Positions 25,084 through 33,773 of a DNA stretch of 37,171 nucleotides are shown here, one piece after another; positions within the stretch are counted from its first letter, which is position 1, and each line of letters begins with the position of its first letter. Under the pieces are notes generated by a model. It ran no database searches, was not told the origin of the DNA, and worked only from the letters and a program-made list of their open reading frames with translations. The DNA is from an uncultured Anaerococcus sp. (lineage in GTDB: Bacteria; Bacillota; Clostridia; Tissierellales; Peptoniphilaceae), in the NCBI RefSeq assembly GCF_943908415.1, contig NZ_CALTSY010000020.1, positions 1 to 37,171 on the forward strand. Reading direction: 5' to 3'. The position numbers and the translations under genes were made by a program.

Positions 25084-26175
25084 ATGAAAATTTTAATAGC
25101 AATAGATTCAATTAAAAATTTTGAAAACTCCATAGAGATAGGAAATATATTTAAGGAAGAATTGTCTTTTGATTCTTATGTAATCCCATTCTTAGATGGA
25201 GGCGAGGGAACAGTGGAGGCCATGAAAGGCCTTTTGGATGGAGAATACCAGTATGTAAATGTACATAATCCTAAAAACGATGTAATAACAGCCCGTTATG
25301 TAATGAAAGATGGCGAGGCGACAGTTGAAATGGCACAATCATCTGGATTACGCTTGCTTTATAAGGATGACCTGGACGTCATGCACTCATCATCTTTAGG
25401 ATTTGGGGAAATGCTAGTAGATGGCCTAGATGCTGGAGCCAAGTCATTTTTTATAGGCATAGGAGATACTGCCACCAATGATTTGGGCATGGGTATGCTC
25501 TATGCCCTTGGAGCTAGGTTCTATGATGAAGATGATAATGAGCTAAACCCTATAGCTAAGAATATGGCAAAGGTTTCTAGGGTTGATATTGATCATATGG
25601 ATCGCAGGATTTTCAATACTCCTATAACTATAGCAACAAGTTCAGATACAACCCTTTTTGGGGACAATTCTTTCCTGGAGAGCAGAGTTTACCGCAAGGG
25701 TGCTAGTATTGAGGATATAGCATTTTTATATAAGGGATGTAAAAACTTTAAAGAAATTATAGAAAATACTTTAGGGATAGATTCTATAGACCTACCATCT
25801 CTAGGTTCTGGTGGTGGAGTTGCTTGGGCTCTATATACATTTTTTAAGGCAAAGATTTCAAGGTCTATGGATGTAGTTTTGGAAAAGCAGGACTTTGATC
25901 AGTTGGTAAAAGACTATGATTATCTGATACTTGGAGAAAATGTTGATCAATTTGATGGAGTAAGTTCTGTAAATGTATCAAATTATGCCAAATCCTATAA
26001 TGAAAATATAAAGATAATTTTCCTAGAAGATAAGGATGGCAAAAAAATAGAGGCCAGGGATAACTTTGATTACATATATAGCTATGAAATCTCAGATAAA
26101 TTTGATAGAGATGAACTAAAAAGGGCCATTAGGGCCTTAGCTACAGATATAAATAGTATTTTAGAGAAGCTGTAA
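25084..26175 (+). CDS. Divergent glycerate kinase (GlxK/GarK family)
   Basis: A 363-aa protein with the glycerate 2-kinase type II layout. It begins MKILIAIDSIKNFENSIE, then has FLDGGEGTVEAM near residue 36, VEMAQSSGLRLL near residue 80, IGIGDTATNDLGMGMLYALGA near residue 120, and SLGSGGGVAWAL near residue 240. Several signature residues differ from the usual forms (GGSATNDGG is GDTATNDLG; the C-terminal GEG is GEN), so substrate or activity may have shifted. In the family the reaction is ATP-dependent phosphorylation of D-glycerate. It is a single gene with a promoter I cannot define. Confidence 0.75.
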   Translation: MKILIAIDSIKNFENSIEIGNIFKEELSFDSYVIPFLDGGEGTVEAMKGLLDGEYQYVNVHNPKNDVITARYVMKDGEATVEMAQSSGLRLLYKDDLDVMHSSSLGFGEMLVDGLDAGAKSFFIGIGDTATNDLGMGMLYALGARFYDEDDNELNPIAKNMAKVSRVDIDHMDRRIFNTPITIATSSDTTLFGDNSFLESRVYRKGASIEDIAFLYKGCKNFKEIIENTLGIDSIDLPSLGSGGGVAWALYTFFKAKISRSMDVVLEKQDFDQLVKDYDYLILGENVDQFDGVSSVNVSNYAKSYNENIKIIFLEDKDGKKIEARDNFDYIYSYEISDKFDRDELKRAIRALATDINSILEKL

Positions 26176-26288
26176 TAAAATTATTACTAAGCTTATAAAG
26201 CTTAAGTCAGCCAAAACTTATAGACCTGCTATTTATATAGGGCCTATCATAGGCATCAGTATGCACTTTAGCAAAAAAAAGAAAGTAG

Positions 26289-26294
26289 TATAAT
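26289..26294 (+). promoter_or_regulatory. -10 box placing the start point at the rhomboid ATG
   Basis: TATAAT ends 6 bases before the ATG at 26301, with no Shine-Dalgarno in between. If used, the transcript would be leaderless. The -35 (TTTAGC) is poor. Confidence 0.45.
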
Positions 26295-26300
26295 CTAGAC

Positions 26301-26975
26301 ATGAATAATTTTAGGAATTTAGGAGACAGCAAAGTAACTTATGCTCTACTAATAATCAACATAGCCGTTTTTGCTATCATGACCCTTACAGGAGGAAGTC
26401 AAAGTACAGCCAATCTAATAAGGTTTGGAGCTGTAAATAAGAGTCTTATAGTAGATGGCCAATGGTGGAGACTTTTTACTGCAAGCTTTATCCATATAGG
26501 ATTTGCACATATTTTATTTAATATGTATTTTTTGTATCAACTAGGACCAGTCTTTGAGAGACTTTATGGTAGCCGTAACTTTTTAATAATCTACCTTTTA
26601 GCAGGCATCATGGGCAATCTTTTGACCTTTGCCTTTGGAGAAGCTAACACTATAAGTGCTGGAGCTTCAACTTCTCTTTATGGACTGTTTGGTCTTGCCT
26701 TGGGAATTATGTTAAATTACAGGGGAGATGAGATTTTAAGAAATTTTGGTGCTAGTTTCTTAACGGTTATAGCTATCAATATCATATATTCACTAGCTAG
26801 TCCAAGCGTAGGAATTTTAGGACATTTAGGAGGACTTTTAGCAGGTGTTTTACTTGCAGGAATATTCCCGGTCATTAATAGAAGTCTTGCAACAAGCACT
26901 CAAACTATTTCAATAGTAGCTTTTGTAGTTCTTGCTATTTTATTTGTAAGAATAGGTATGAAGTCGATGGTTTAG
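26301..26975 (+). CDS. Rhomboid intramembrane serine protease
   Basis: A 224-aa protein with about six membrane segments. The catalytic dyad is visible as Ser123 in GASTSLYG and His175 in GILGHLGG. The oxyanion-region HILFN (His70, Asn74) and the loop WWRLFTASFIH near residue 55 are also family features. It cleaves membrane-anchored proteins; substrates are unknown. It lacks the TPR tail of Bacillus GluP. The next gene, a lipoprotein, starts 8 bases after its stop, so the two are probably co-expressed. Confidence 0.92.
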   Translation: MNNFRNLGDSKVTYALLIINIAVFAIMTLTGGSQSTANLIRFGAVNKSLIVDGQWWRLFTASFIHIGFAHILFNMYFLYQLGPVFERLYGSRNFLIIYLLAGIMGNLLTFAFGEANTISAGASTSLYGLFGLALGIMLNYRGDEILRNFGASFLTVIAINIIYSLASPSVGILGHLGGLLAGVLLAGIFPVINRSLATSTQTISIVAFVVLAILFVRIGMKSMV

Positions 26976-26983
26976 GTGGCTAG

Positions 26984-27856
26984 ATGAAAAAAGTTTTATT
27001 AGTCTTAAGCCTATTATTAAGCTTATCAGCTTGTAATTTCCAATCTAGGGCAGAATTTGAAAAAGAATTGGAAGGCAAAGAGTCGGTAGAAAGTGATGAT
27101 ATCAAGGCGCCTAAAATCACATATGTAGCCTCTGATTCTGATGCAAATAACAAGGATGAAGGACAAGAAAATAAGGATGACTTAGACCTTGTATCTATGT
27201 ATGGTAAAGGCAAGGCAGGCAATAACATGAATCCTTCTGATAGTCAGGGCAATATTATAGATAAACAAGTCGGAGAAAGCCACATAGGAGTTTCACTAAA
27301 GCCATCCATACAAAGTCCTGAAGCTTTTTCGACAATTTTATCATATAAGGATAGTGATGAGCTAGTCGAAAGAGAATTCGGACCCGTTGCTGGAAAGGCC
27401 AATCTTTCCAGCATGGTTTCCTATGATGAAATCCAATCTGAATCAGGGCCTATGCTTTTGGTCAGTCAGGTAACTGTAGATAATGGCCAGACATATAGTA
27501 GCTACTATCTTTTTAATAGATATATGAGCCTTATGGATTGTCTAGTCTTTAAAAACTCAACAGATAACATAATCCCAAGTGTAGAAAGACTTGGAGAGAT
27601 GGTAGAAAATCCTGAGTCTAGTGAAAGTGGAAATATAGACCAGGCTATAGATCGTAGGATAGAAATAGAGAAGAAGTATCTACCAAGCCTATTAGATGTT
27701 TACAAGGTAAAATCAAGGCCAGTGACATCATTAGTGGAAGGAAAAGAAAAAGATATTGGATATTTGCCAGATATTACAGATGATAAGAGAATCTTGCTTG
27801 TAAAAACATCAGCAAATCCTGAAAATATGGGAATGAATATAGATATAGAGAACTAA
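26984..27856 (+). CDS. Unrecognised lipoprotein, 290 aa
   Basis: A clear lipoprotein signal (LSLSAC, Cys17) is followed by an acidic spacer rich in Asp, Glu and Asn to about residue 70. A predicted alpha/beta domain follows, with strands such as ESGPMLLVSQVTVD and a YYLFNRYMSLMDCLVF segment near residue 180. I do not recognise the domain. A ribosome binding site AGGTGG precedes the ATG. It lies between a rhomboid protease and pepF with gaps of 8 and 10 bp, so it is probably in one operon. It might be an extracellular partner or substrate of the rhomboid, but nothing in the sequence proves that. Confidence 0.8.
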   Translation: MKKVLLVLSLLLSLSACNFQSRAEFEKELEGKESVESDDIKAPKITYVASDSDANNKDEGQENKDDLDLVSMYGKGKAGNNMNPSDSQGNIIDKQVGESHIGVSLKPSIQSPEAFSTILSYKDSDELVEREFGPVAGKANLSSMVSYDEIQSESGPMLLVSQVTVDNGQTYSSYYLFNRYMSLMDCLVFKNSTDNIIPSVERLGEMVENPESSESGNIDQAIDRRIEIEKKYLPSLLDVYKVKSRPVTSLVEGKEKDIGYLPDITDDKRILLVKTSANPENMGMNIDIEN

Positions 27857-27866
27857 AGGAGTAGAT

Positions 27867-29648
27867 ATGAAAAGAGAAGATATTGAAAAAAGATTAACAT
27901 GGGATACTAGTCTAATCTATGAAAATGATGAAGATTTCTATAAGGAAATAGAAGAGTCTAAAAAATTAGCTGATGACTTGACTAAATATAAGGGCAAAAT
28001 CACAGAAAATTCTGATACCCTTTTAAACTTCTTAAAAGACTATGAAAAATTCTCAAGAAAGATTTATAAGGCTGGAGTATATGCACATTTAAGAAGTGAT
28101 GAAGATACAAGAGTTACCAAGTATCAAGAAATGACCCAAACTATAGCTATAGTTGATTCAGAAATATCACAAAAATTATCATTTATTACACCAGAAATCC
28201 TAGCAGAAGATTATGAGAAGATAAAAGCTTTACTAGAAGAAAAAGAAGAGCTTAAGCCATATGAACATTACTTTGAAGATATGTTTAGAAGCAAAGAACA
28301 TGTCCTAAGTGAAGATAAAGAAAAGATTATAGCAAGCTTTTCAAAATTAAGCGAAAACCCTGTAACAACTTATATGATCTTTGGCAATGCAGATTTGAAA
28401 TTCCCAAGTGTAGAAAAAGATGGTGAAGAAGTTCCACTTTCAGATGCTAACTTTACAACACTAGAGGAAGATAAGAATAGGGACTTTAGACGCAAAGTTT
28501 ATGAAACATATTATGGAGTTTATAAGCAATTTGAAAATACAGCTGCATCTTTACTAGATGGTGAAATTACAAGTCATAATATAGTTTCTAAACTAAGAGG
28601 CTATGATTCAGCACGTCAAATGAGCCTATCTGCTAATAATCTTGATGAACAAATCTACGATAATCTATTAGAAGTAGTACATGATAATATGGATATTCAT
28701 AGAGATTACACCAGCTTGAGAAAAGAATTTTTAGGTGTAGATAATCTAGGTTTCCACGATATCTATGTACCACTTGTAAAAGACTATGATAGAAAAATAG
28801 AATTTGATGAAGCTCGTGAAATAGTTCTAGAAGCTATAAAACCACTTGGCGAAGAATATGTAGAAGTTGCCCGCAAGGGTTTTGAACAAAGATGGTTTGA
28901 CGTAATGCCTAATGAAGGCAAGAGATCTGGTGCCTACTCATCAGGTTCCTATGATACACAACCATATATATTACTTAACCATACAGATAGTATAGGAGAT
29001 GTATTTACTATTGCCCACGAGCTAGGCCACTCCATGCACTCCTACTATACTAGAAAAACTCAACCATTTATTTACGGAGCATACTCAATATTCCTTGCAG
29101 AAATTGCATCAACAACAAATGAGTTATTACTACTAGATTACATGCTAGAGCACAGCCAAAGTGAAGAAGAAACAGCTTATCTACTAAACTACTTTGTAAA
29201 TCAATTTAAGTCTACAGTGTTTAGACAAACAATGTTTGCGGAATTTGAACATGAAGTAAACAAATTAGTAGCAAAAGGAGAGCCAATCCCAGCTGCAAGA
29301 CTAGATGGTATATATGGAGACCTAAACCGTGATTACTTTGGTAAAGATATAGAAGTAGATGAATTTATATCAACAGAGTGGTCAAGAATCCCACACTTCT
29401 ATATGTTCTACTATGTATTCCAATACGCGACAGGATTTATGTCAGCAGTAGCACTTAGCCAAAAAATCTTAAAAGGAACAGATGAAGATAGAACCGCTTA
29501 CCTAAATTATCTAAAAGCAGGTGAAAGCGAATATCCAATAGATGTACTTAAAAAAGCAGGTGTCGATATGACAAATAAAGATGCTATGCAAGAAGCTATG
29601 GATGTTGCAAAAAAAGCCTTAGAAGATCTTAGAGAAAATATAATTTAA
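27867..29648 (+). CDS. pepF: Oligoendopeptidase F
   Basis: A 593-aa M3B zinc metallopeptidase. The HELGH zinc motif is at residues 384-388, followed by EIASTTNELLLLDYML, which supplies the third metal ligand Glu. The N-terminal WDTSLIYENDEDFYKEIEE is typical of PepF. It cleaves peptides of roughly 7-17 residues in the cytoplasm and helps recycle peptides. An AAGGAG site precedes the ATG. It ends the operon, followed by a terminator. Confidence 0.95.
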   Translation: MKREDIEKRLTWDTSLIYENDEDFYKEIEESKKLADDLTKYKGKITENSDTLLNFLKDYEKFSRKIYKAGVYAHLRSDEDTRVTKYQEMTQTIAIVDSEISQKLSFITPEILAEDYEKIKALLEEKEELKPYEHYFEDMFRSKEHVLSEDKEKIIASFSKLSENPVTTYMIFGNADLKFPSVEKDGEEVPLSDANFTTLEEDKNRDFRRKVYETYYGVYKQFENTAASLLDGEITSHNIVSKLRGYDSARQMSLSANNLDEQIYDNLLEVVHDNMDIHRDYTSLRKEFLGVDNLGFHDIYVPLVKDYDRKIEFDEAREIVLEAIKPLGEEYVEVARKGFEQRWFDVMPNEGKRSGAYSSGSYDTQPYILLNHTDSIGDVFTIAHELGHSMHSYYTRKTQPFIYGAYSIFLAEIASTTNELLLLDYMLEHSQSEEETAYLLNYFVNQFKSTVFRQTMFAEFEHEVNKLVAKGEPIPAARLDGIYGDLNRDYFGKDIEVDEFISTEWSRIPHFYMFYYVFQYATGFMSAVALSQKILKGTDEDRTAYLNYLKAGESEYPIDVLKKAGVDMTNKDAMQEAMDVAKKALEDLRENII

Positions 29649-29722
29649 ATAACTTTTCTTGAAAATAATGAATTAATTTAATACTAATGCTATAATAGAA
29701 TTGTAATGGGTGTTTTGATATA

Positions 29723-29766
29723 TAAAAAGACTGTTTTAATATTTAGGCTTCTAAAACAGTCTTTTA
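29723..29766. terminator. Bidirectional terminator
   Basis: AAAAGACTGTTTTA pairs with TAAAACAGTCTTTT around a loop of about 15 bases. It separates pepF from the converging transporter gene. Confidence 0.88.
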
Positions 29767-29774
29767 TGCTAAAG

Positions 29775-31115
29775 TTATCCTATGCCGCCATAGATTATAC
29801 CGGCTATTAAAGCGATTAATGTTAATAAACAGTACATGTATTTACCTAGAGGATAGAACCATCTACCAATAGGTTTGCTTGCACCAGTGTTAACTTCGCT
29901 CTCCACCCATTCTCTATTATTAAGCCAAAAGAACATTATCCCAGCAAGCAATGCACCTAATGGCGCTGCGAAAATCGATACTGCATCCATCCATGCTCCT
30001 ACTATCCCTTGTATAGATAGGGCTATAACTAAACCGCTTATATTTATTATACATGTGGCTATCTTTCTGTTTACTTTAAATTTTTCTTCTATATAAGCTA
30101 CAGGTGCCTCAAAAAGATTTATGATTGAACTAATTCCAGCGAATAGTATGCATGTGTAGAGCACGATTCCTATAAATCTGCCTGCATTCATTTTGTTTAC
30201 AACACTAACTAAATAAATGAACATTAATCCTGGGCCGCCCTCATTAAGTTCAGCCCCTCCTATTGCCATTGCTGGAATAATTACTAATGATGATAACAAA
30301 GCTATAAGGATGTCTGATAGAACTACGTAAAGTGCAGAATTAGGTATATCCTCATTCTTATTCAAGTAAGAGCCGTATATTATAGACCCATTACCAGATA
30401 TTGATAAAGAGAAAAAAGCTTGTCCAAAAGCAAATATCCACACTCTAATATCTCTCAGCCCCTTAGGATTAAGTTTAAATATGTAATGATATCCTTCTGT
30501 AGAACCATTTTGGAATGCCATGTATATGGCTAGTAATAAAAACATACCGAATAATGATGGAATTAAAAACTTGTTAGCTTTCTCAATTCCATTTGCTATT
30601 CCCATAGACATAATACACAAAGAAACTAAGACAGCTATAATTATCCATCCGTTATTTCCCCATGCACTTGCAGAATTTTCAAAAGTTTCTGTAATTATAG
30701 TCATATCTGAACCCATGGAATACATATTCCCATTTATAGCCATAAAAGTATATTTAAAAATCCAGCCCATTACACACAAATATCCAACAGCTAATGCAAA
30801 CGATGCCAATATAGGTATAATACCTAGATGTTCACCTAATTTTCTGTTACCATGCTTTTCTGTAGCTAAACCAAATGCTCCTACTGGACCAGACCTTGCA
30901 GCTCTACCAAAAGAAAATTCTTCTATAACACCTGTTGAACCGATTAATACTACGAATAGCATAAAAGGTAGTAAAAAGGTCATTCCACCCCATTGAGATA
31001 CCATAACAGGCAATCTCCAAAGGTTCCCCATTCCAACAGCTGAACCAATACATGATAGAATAAACCCCCACTTACTTGTAAAACCATCTCTTGATTGTAC
31101 TTTATTTTCAGTCAT
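29775..31115 (-). CDS. Sodium-dependent amino-acid transporter, NSS family
   Basis: A 446-aa neurotransmitter:sodium symporter family protein with about eleven or twelve membrane segments. Segment 1 has the family signature GSAVGMGNLWRLP, which carries sodium and substrate contacts. SGNGSIIYGSYL and the GGPGLMFIYLV segment also fit. It lies downstream of tryptophanase in the same direction; known bacterial NSS carriers next to tryptophanase import tryptophan, so tryptophan is the likeliest substrate. The second NSS gene at the far end of the locus is a close paralog. Confidence 0.9.
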   Translation of the reverse strand: MTENKVQSRDGFTSKWGFILSCIGSAVGMGNLWRLPVMVSQWGGMTFLLPFMLFVVLIGSTGVIEEFSFGRAARSGPVGAFGLATEKHGNRKLGEHLGIIPILASFALAVGYLCVMGWIFKYTFMAINGNMYSMGSDMTIITETFENSASAWGNNGWIIIAVLVSLCIMSMGIANGIEKANKFLIPSLFGMFLLLAIYMAFQNGSTEGYHYIFKLNPKGLRDIRVWIFAFGQAFFSLSISGNGSIIYGSYLNKNEDIPNSALYVVLSDILIALLSSLVIIPAMAIGGAELNEGGPGLMFIYLVSVVNKMNAGRFIGIVLYTCILFAGISSIINLFEAPVAYIEEKFKVNRKIATCIINISGLVIALSIQGIVGAWMDAVSIFAAPLGALLAGIMFFWLNNREWVESEVNTGASKPIGRWFYPLGKYMYCLLTLIALIAGIIYGGIG

Positions 31116-31139
31116 GATAATATCCCTAAATTATCTATT

Positions 31140-31167
31140 AACATCTCCTAGTTAACTAGGAGATGTT
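31140..31167. repeat. Perfect 28-bp palindrome between tnaA and the carrier gene
   Basis: AACATCTCCTAGTT followed by its exact complement. There is no long T-run on the minus strand, so it may be a processing or stabilising hairpin, a weak terminator or an operator. It is 10 bp from the tnaA stop and 24 bp before the carrier start. Confidence 0.6.
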
Positions 31168-31177
31168 TTAGATAGTT

Positions 31178-32818
31178 TTATTTTTCTTCGTTTTCATATG
31201 GTTCGAGGAATGCATGAAAATGTCTCATAGGAAGGTTATGACCTTTGGTAATACGTATATTTGGTATACTTTCTCTATCTTCATATAAAGCTTTTACAGC
31301 GGCAATAACATAGTCTAGATGTTCCTTTGAGTACATGCTTCTATTTACTGCAAACCTAACTACATTTGATACTTCTTCTTGCTGTTCAGGGGTTTTTAAA
31401 TCATATTCCATAGAGTAATCCCCAAGTTCTGAAACTCTGATTCCGTATCTTCTAATTAATTCTATACTGAATCCTTGCCCAGCAAATGTATCGTGTCCCC
31501 TTTTATTATCAAAGAATTCATCCATATTTATATATACACCGTGTCCACCAGCTGGAAGTACAACACCCTTTACTCCAGCATCATAGAAACCTTTAGCAAG
31601 ATATTCAGACTGTCCTATTCTTTCTGACAAATAATTTACATCACAGCATTGATATAGTCCAATTGTTAATGACATAATATCATGTCCAGACATTCCGCCA
31701 TATGAATCGTTACCATATGAAGAAATTTGTTTAACTTTTAATTTGATACCTACGTCATTTATTACATTACCATCCTCATCAAAGTCTGAGAATTTTTTCC
31801 AGAAAGTTCCTTTATCTCTAAATGCGAGTATTCCACCCATGTTTGCGTGTCCATCTTTTTTTAGAGATGCTGTAAATCCATCACAGTAAGAGAACATTTC
31901 TTTTGCAATTTCTGGTATAGACTTATCTTTATACCCTTCTTCATTCTCTTTTATAAAGTAGCAGTTTTCAGCCCATCTAGCTGCATCAAACATAAATGGG
32001 ATATCATATTTTTTAGCTACTTCTGATGTTTCCCTAATACTTTTCATTGATACAGCTTGACCACATACTGTATTGTTTGTAATTGTTGTATATATTAGAG
32101 GCACGTTCTCTGGTCCCACTGTTTTTATTAATTGTTCAAGCTTTTCTATGTCCATGTCTCCTTTAAATGGATTTTTTTCATACTCTCCATTTTCTGGAAC
32201 TTCAAATAATAAACTTTTATTATATAAATTTCTTGGAATGGATCCCATTTGTTTTATATTACCTTCAGTAGTATCAAAGTGTCCATTTGATGGAATTATA
32301 AATTCTTTATCTGGGTGTCTTTCGTTTAAAATATTTCTAACGATTTCAAATAATACTGATTCTGCAGCTCTACCTTGAGGCATTATAAAAGCATTTGGTC
32401 TTTCTAACTGTGCAGCTCCGCCATTGAATAGGCCCCCTTCATACTCGCATAGGTATAGTTCTTCCATTAGCTTATCTATATCTTTTTCACCAGTTAGTAT
32501 TAATTCAACAGGTTTTTTTTGGTTATCTCCTCTCTCGAAACAATCCCTAAAAGCTTCTAATAGTACATAATATCCATTATTCCTACCATATGATTCATCG
32601 CCTAAGAACATTGCAGACCATTGCTTATCATTAAGAGCTGTTGTACCTGAATCGGAAAGCATATCTACTGTTAGCATGCCAGCTGGGAAAGCGAATTCAT
32701 TATAGTGAGTTCTTTTTAATGCTTCTTCTCTTTGTTCAATTGTAACATCTGGAATGTCTCTTTTTACGAAAGAAAAAGATTTTGGTGTTTCAATATTTAA
32801 TTTATATTCTTTAGTCAT
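31178..32818 (-). CDS. tnaA: Tryptophanase (beta-eliminating lyase)
   Basis: A 546-aa PLP enzyme of the tryptophanase/tyrosine phenol-lyase group. The PLP lysine is in SLKKDGHANMGG (Lys320/321), preceded by FDAARWAENCYFIK. Two positions favour tryptophanase: Asp182 in HFDTT corresponds to E. coli Asp137, where the phenol-lyase has Thr, and His533 in MRHFHA corresponds to His463, where it has Phe. It should split tryptophan to indole, pyruvate and ammonia. It is about 75 residues longer than the E. coli enzyme, partly through an insertion near residues 340-370. The intergenic gap to pdxS is 21 bp, so there is no room for a TnaC-type leader peptide. Confidence 0.88.
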   Translation of the reverse strand: MTKEYKLNIETPKSFSFVKRDIPDVTIEQREEALKRTHYNEFAFPAGMLTVDMLSDSGTTALNDKQWSAMFLGDESYGRNNGYYVLLEAFRDCFERGDNQKKPVELILTGEKDIDKLMEELYLCEYEGGLFNGGAAQLERPNAFIMPQGRAAESVLFEIVRNILNERHPDKEFIIPSNGHFDTTEGNIKQMGSIPRNLYNKSLLFEVPENGEYEKNPFKGDMDIEKLEQLIKTVGPENVPLIYTTITNNTVCGQAVSMKSIRETSEVAKKYDIPFMFDAARWAENCYFIKENEEGYKDKSIPEIAKEMFSYCDGFTASLKKDGHANMGGILAFRDKGTFWKKFSDFDEDGNVINDVGIKLKVKQISSYGNDSYGGMSGHDIMSLTIGLYQCCDVNYLSERIGQSEYLAKGFYDAGVKGVVLPAGGHGVYINMDEFFDNKRGHDTFAGQGFSIELIRRYGIRVSELGDYSMEYDLKTPEQQEEVSNVVRFAVNRSMYSKEHLDYVIAAVKALYEDRESIPNIRITKGHNLPMRHFHAFLEPYENEEK

Positions 32819-32839
32819 TTTAATTTCCTTAATTACCTA

Positions 32840-33691
32840 TTATCTAAGTTCCATTATTTGTTCAATTTCTTCTGAGTTAATACCTACCATTGCTTCACCT
32901 AAATTTTTGCTCAATTCAAGTAATATTTTAGGATCATTATAGTTCTCTACTGCTCCTACAATTGCTTTTGCTCTTTTTTCAGGATCGCCTGATTTAAAAA
33001 TACCACTACCAACAAATACTCCCTCAGCTCCTAGTTGTCTCATTAATGCTGCATCTGCAGGAGTAGCAACTCCACCAGCAGAGAAGTTTAAAACAGGAAG
33101 TTTTTTGTTTTCTTTTACATACCTTAATAAATCATAATCAACCTCTAACTCTTTAGCTTTTGTATATAGTTGATCATCCCTTAGAGAAGATACTTCAGAT
33201 ATTTCTGTTGTTATGGTTCTTAAATGCTTTACAGCTTGAACCACGTCTCCTGTACCAGCTTCTCCCTTTGTCCTAATCATAGATGCACCTTCTTTTATTC
33301 TCCTTAATGCTTCAGATAAATTCCTTGCACCACATACAAAAGGCGTTTGGAAAACCTTTTTTTCAATGTGATTAAAATTATCGGCTGGAGTCAAAACCTC
33401 TGATTCATCTATGTAGTCTATTCCTAGAGATTCTAAAATTTGAGCTTCTACAAAATGACCAATCCTAACTTTCGCCATTACTGGTATTGATATAGCTTCT
33501 TTAATCTTTAATATCATTTCAGGATCGCTCATTCTAGAAACTCCTCCAGCTGCTCTTATATCGGCTGGAACTCTTTCTAATGCCATGACAGATACGGCAC
33601 CTGCATCTTCAGCAATTTTAGCCTGTTCAACGTTTGTGACATCCATAATTACGCCTGATTTAAGGCTATTATTAATTGATTTAAAGTCCAT
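32840..33691 (-). CDS. pdxS: Pyridoxal 5'-phosphate synthase subunit PdxS
   Basis: A 283-aa TIM barrel of the DXP-independent PLP pathway. It contains VIMDV (Asp17), the Schiff-base lysine in VMAKVRIGH (Lys74) and the second lysine in RTKGEAGTGD (Lys142). It makes PLP from ribose 5-phosphate, glyceraldehyde 3-phosphate and ammonia, normally supplied by the glutaminase PdxT. No pdxT is in the window; the next gene is the PLP-dependent tryptophanase. AGGAGG precedes the ATG. It heads the pdxS-tnaA unit, divergent from a MocR-type regulator. Confidence 0.95.
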   Translation of the reverse strand: MDFKSINNSLKSGVIMDVTNVEQAKIAEDAGAVSVMALERVPADIRAAGGVSRMSDPEMILKIKEAISIPVMAKVRIGHFVEAQILESLGIDYIDESEVLTPADNFNHIEKKVFQTPFVCGARNLSEALRRIKEGASMIRTKGEAGTGDVVQAVKHLRTITTEISEVSSLRDDQLYTKAKELEVDYDLLRYVKENKKLPVLNFSAGGVATPADAALMRQLGAEGVFVGSGIFKSGDPEKRAKAIVGAVENYNDPKILLELSKNLGEAMVGINSEEIEQIMELR

Positions 33692-33723
33692 ATTTACCTC
33701 CTAACTATATTCTAAATCATGTG

Positions 33724-33732
33724 TGGTATAAT
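33724..33732 (+). promoter_or_regulatory. Extended -10 promoter of the MocR-type regulator
   Basis: TGGTATAAT in the 82-bp divergent gap. The -35 is poor. The pdxS promoter must overlap this region, so one regulator site could control both directions. Confidence 0.5.
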
Positions 33733-33773
33733 TAAAAGTAACAAAAACAATAAAAAAAAAGGGGTACAGAAAG

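Noticed and set aside
31178..32818. Tyrosine phenol-lyase as an alternative identity for the PLP lyase
   Set aside because: The residues corresponding to E. coli tryptophanase Asp137 and His463 are Asp and His here, not the Thr and Phe of tyrosine phenol-lyase. Not fully excluded without a phylogeny.
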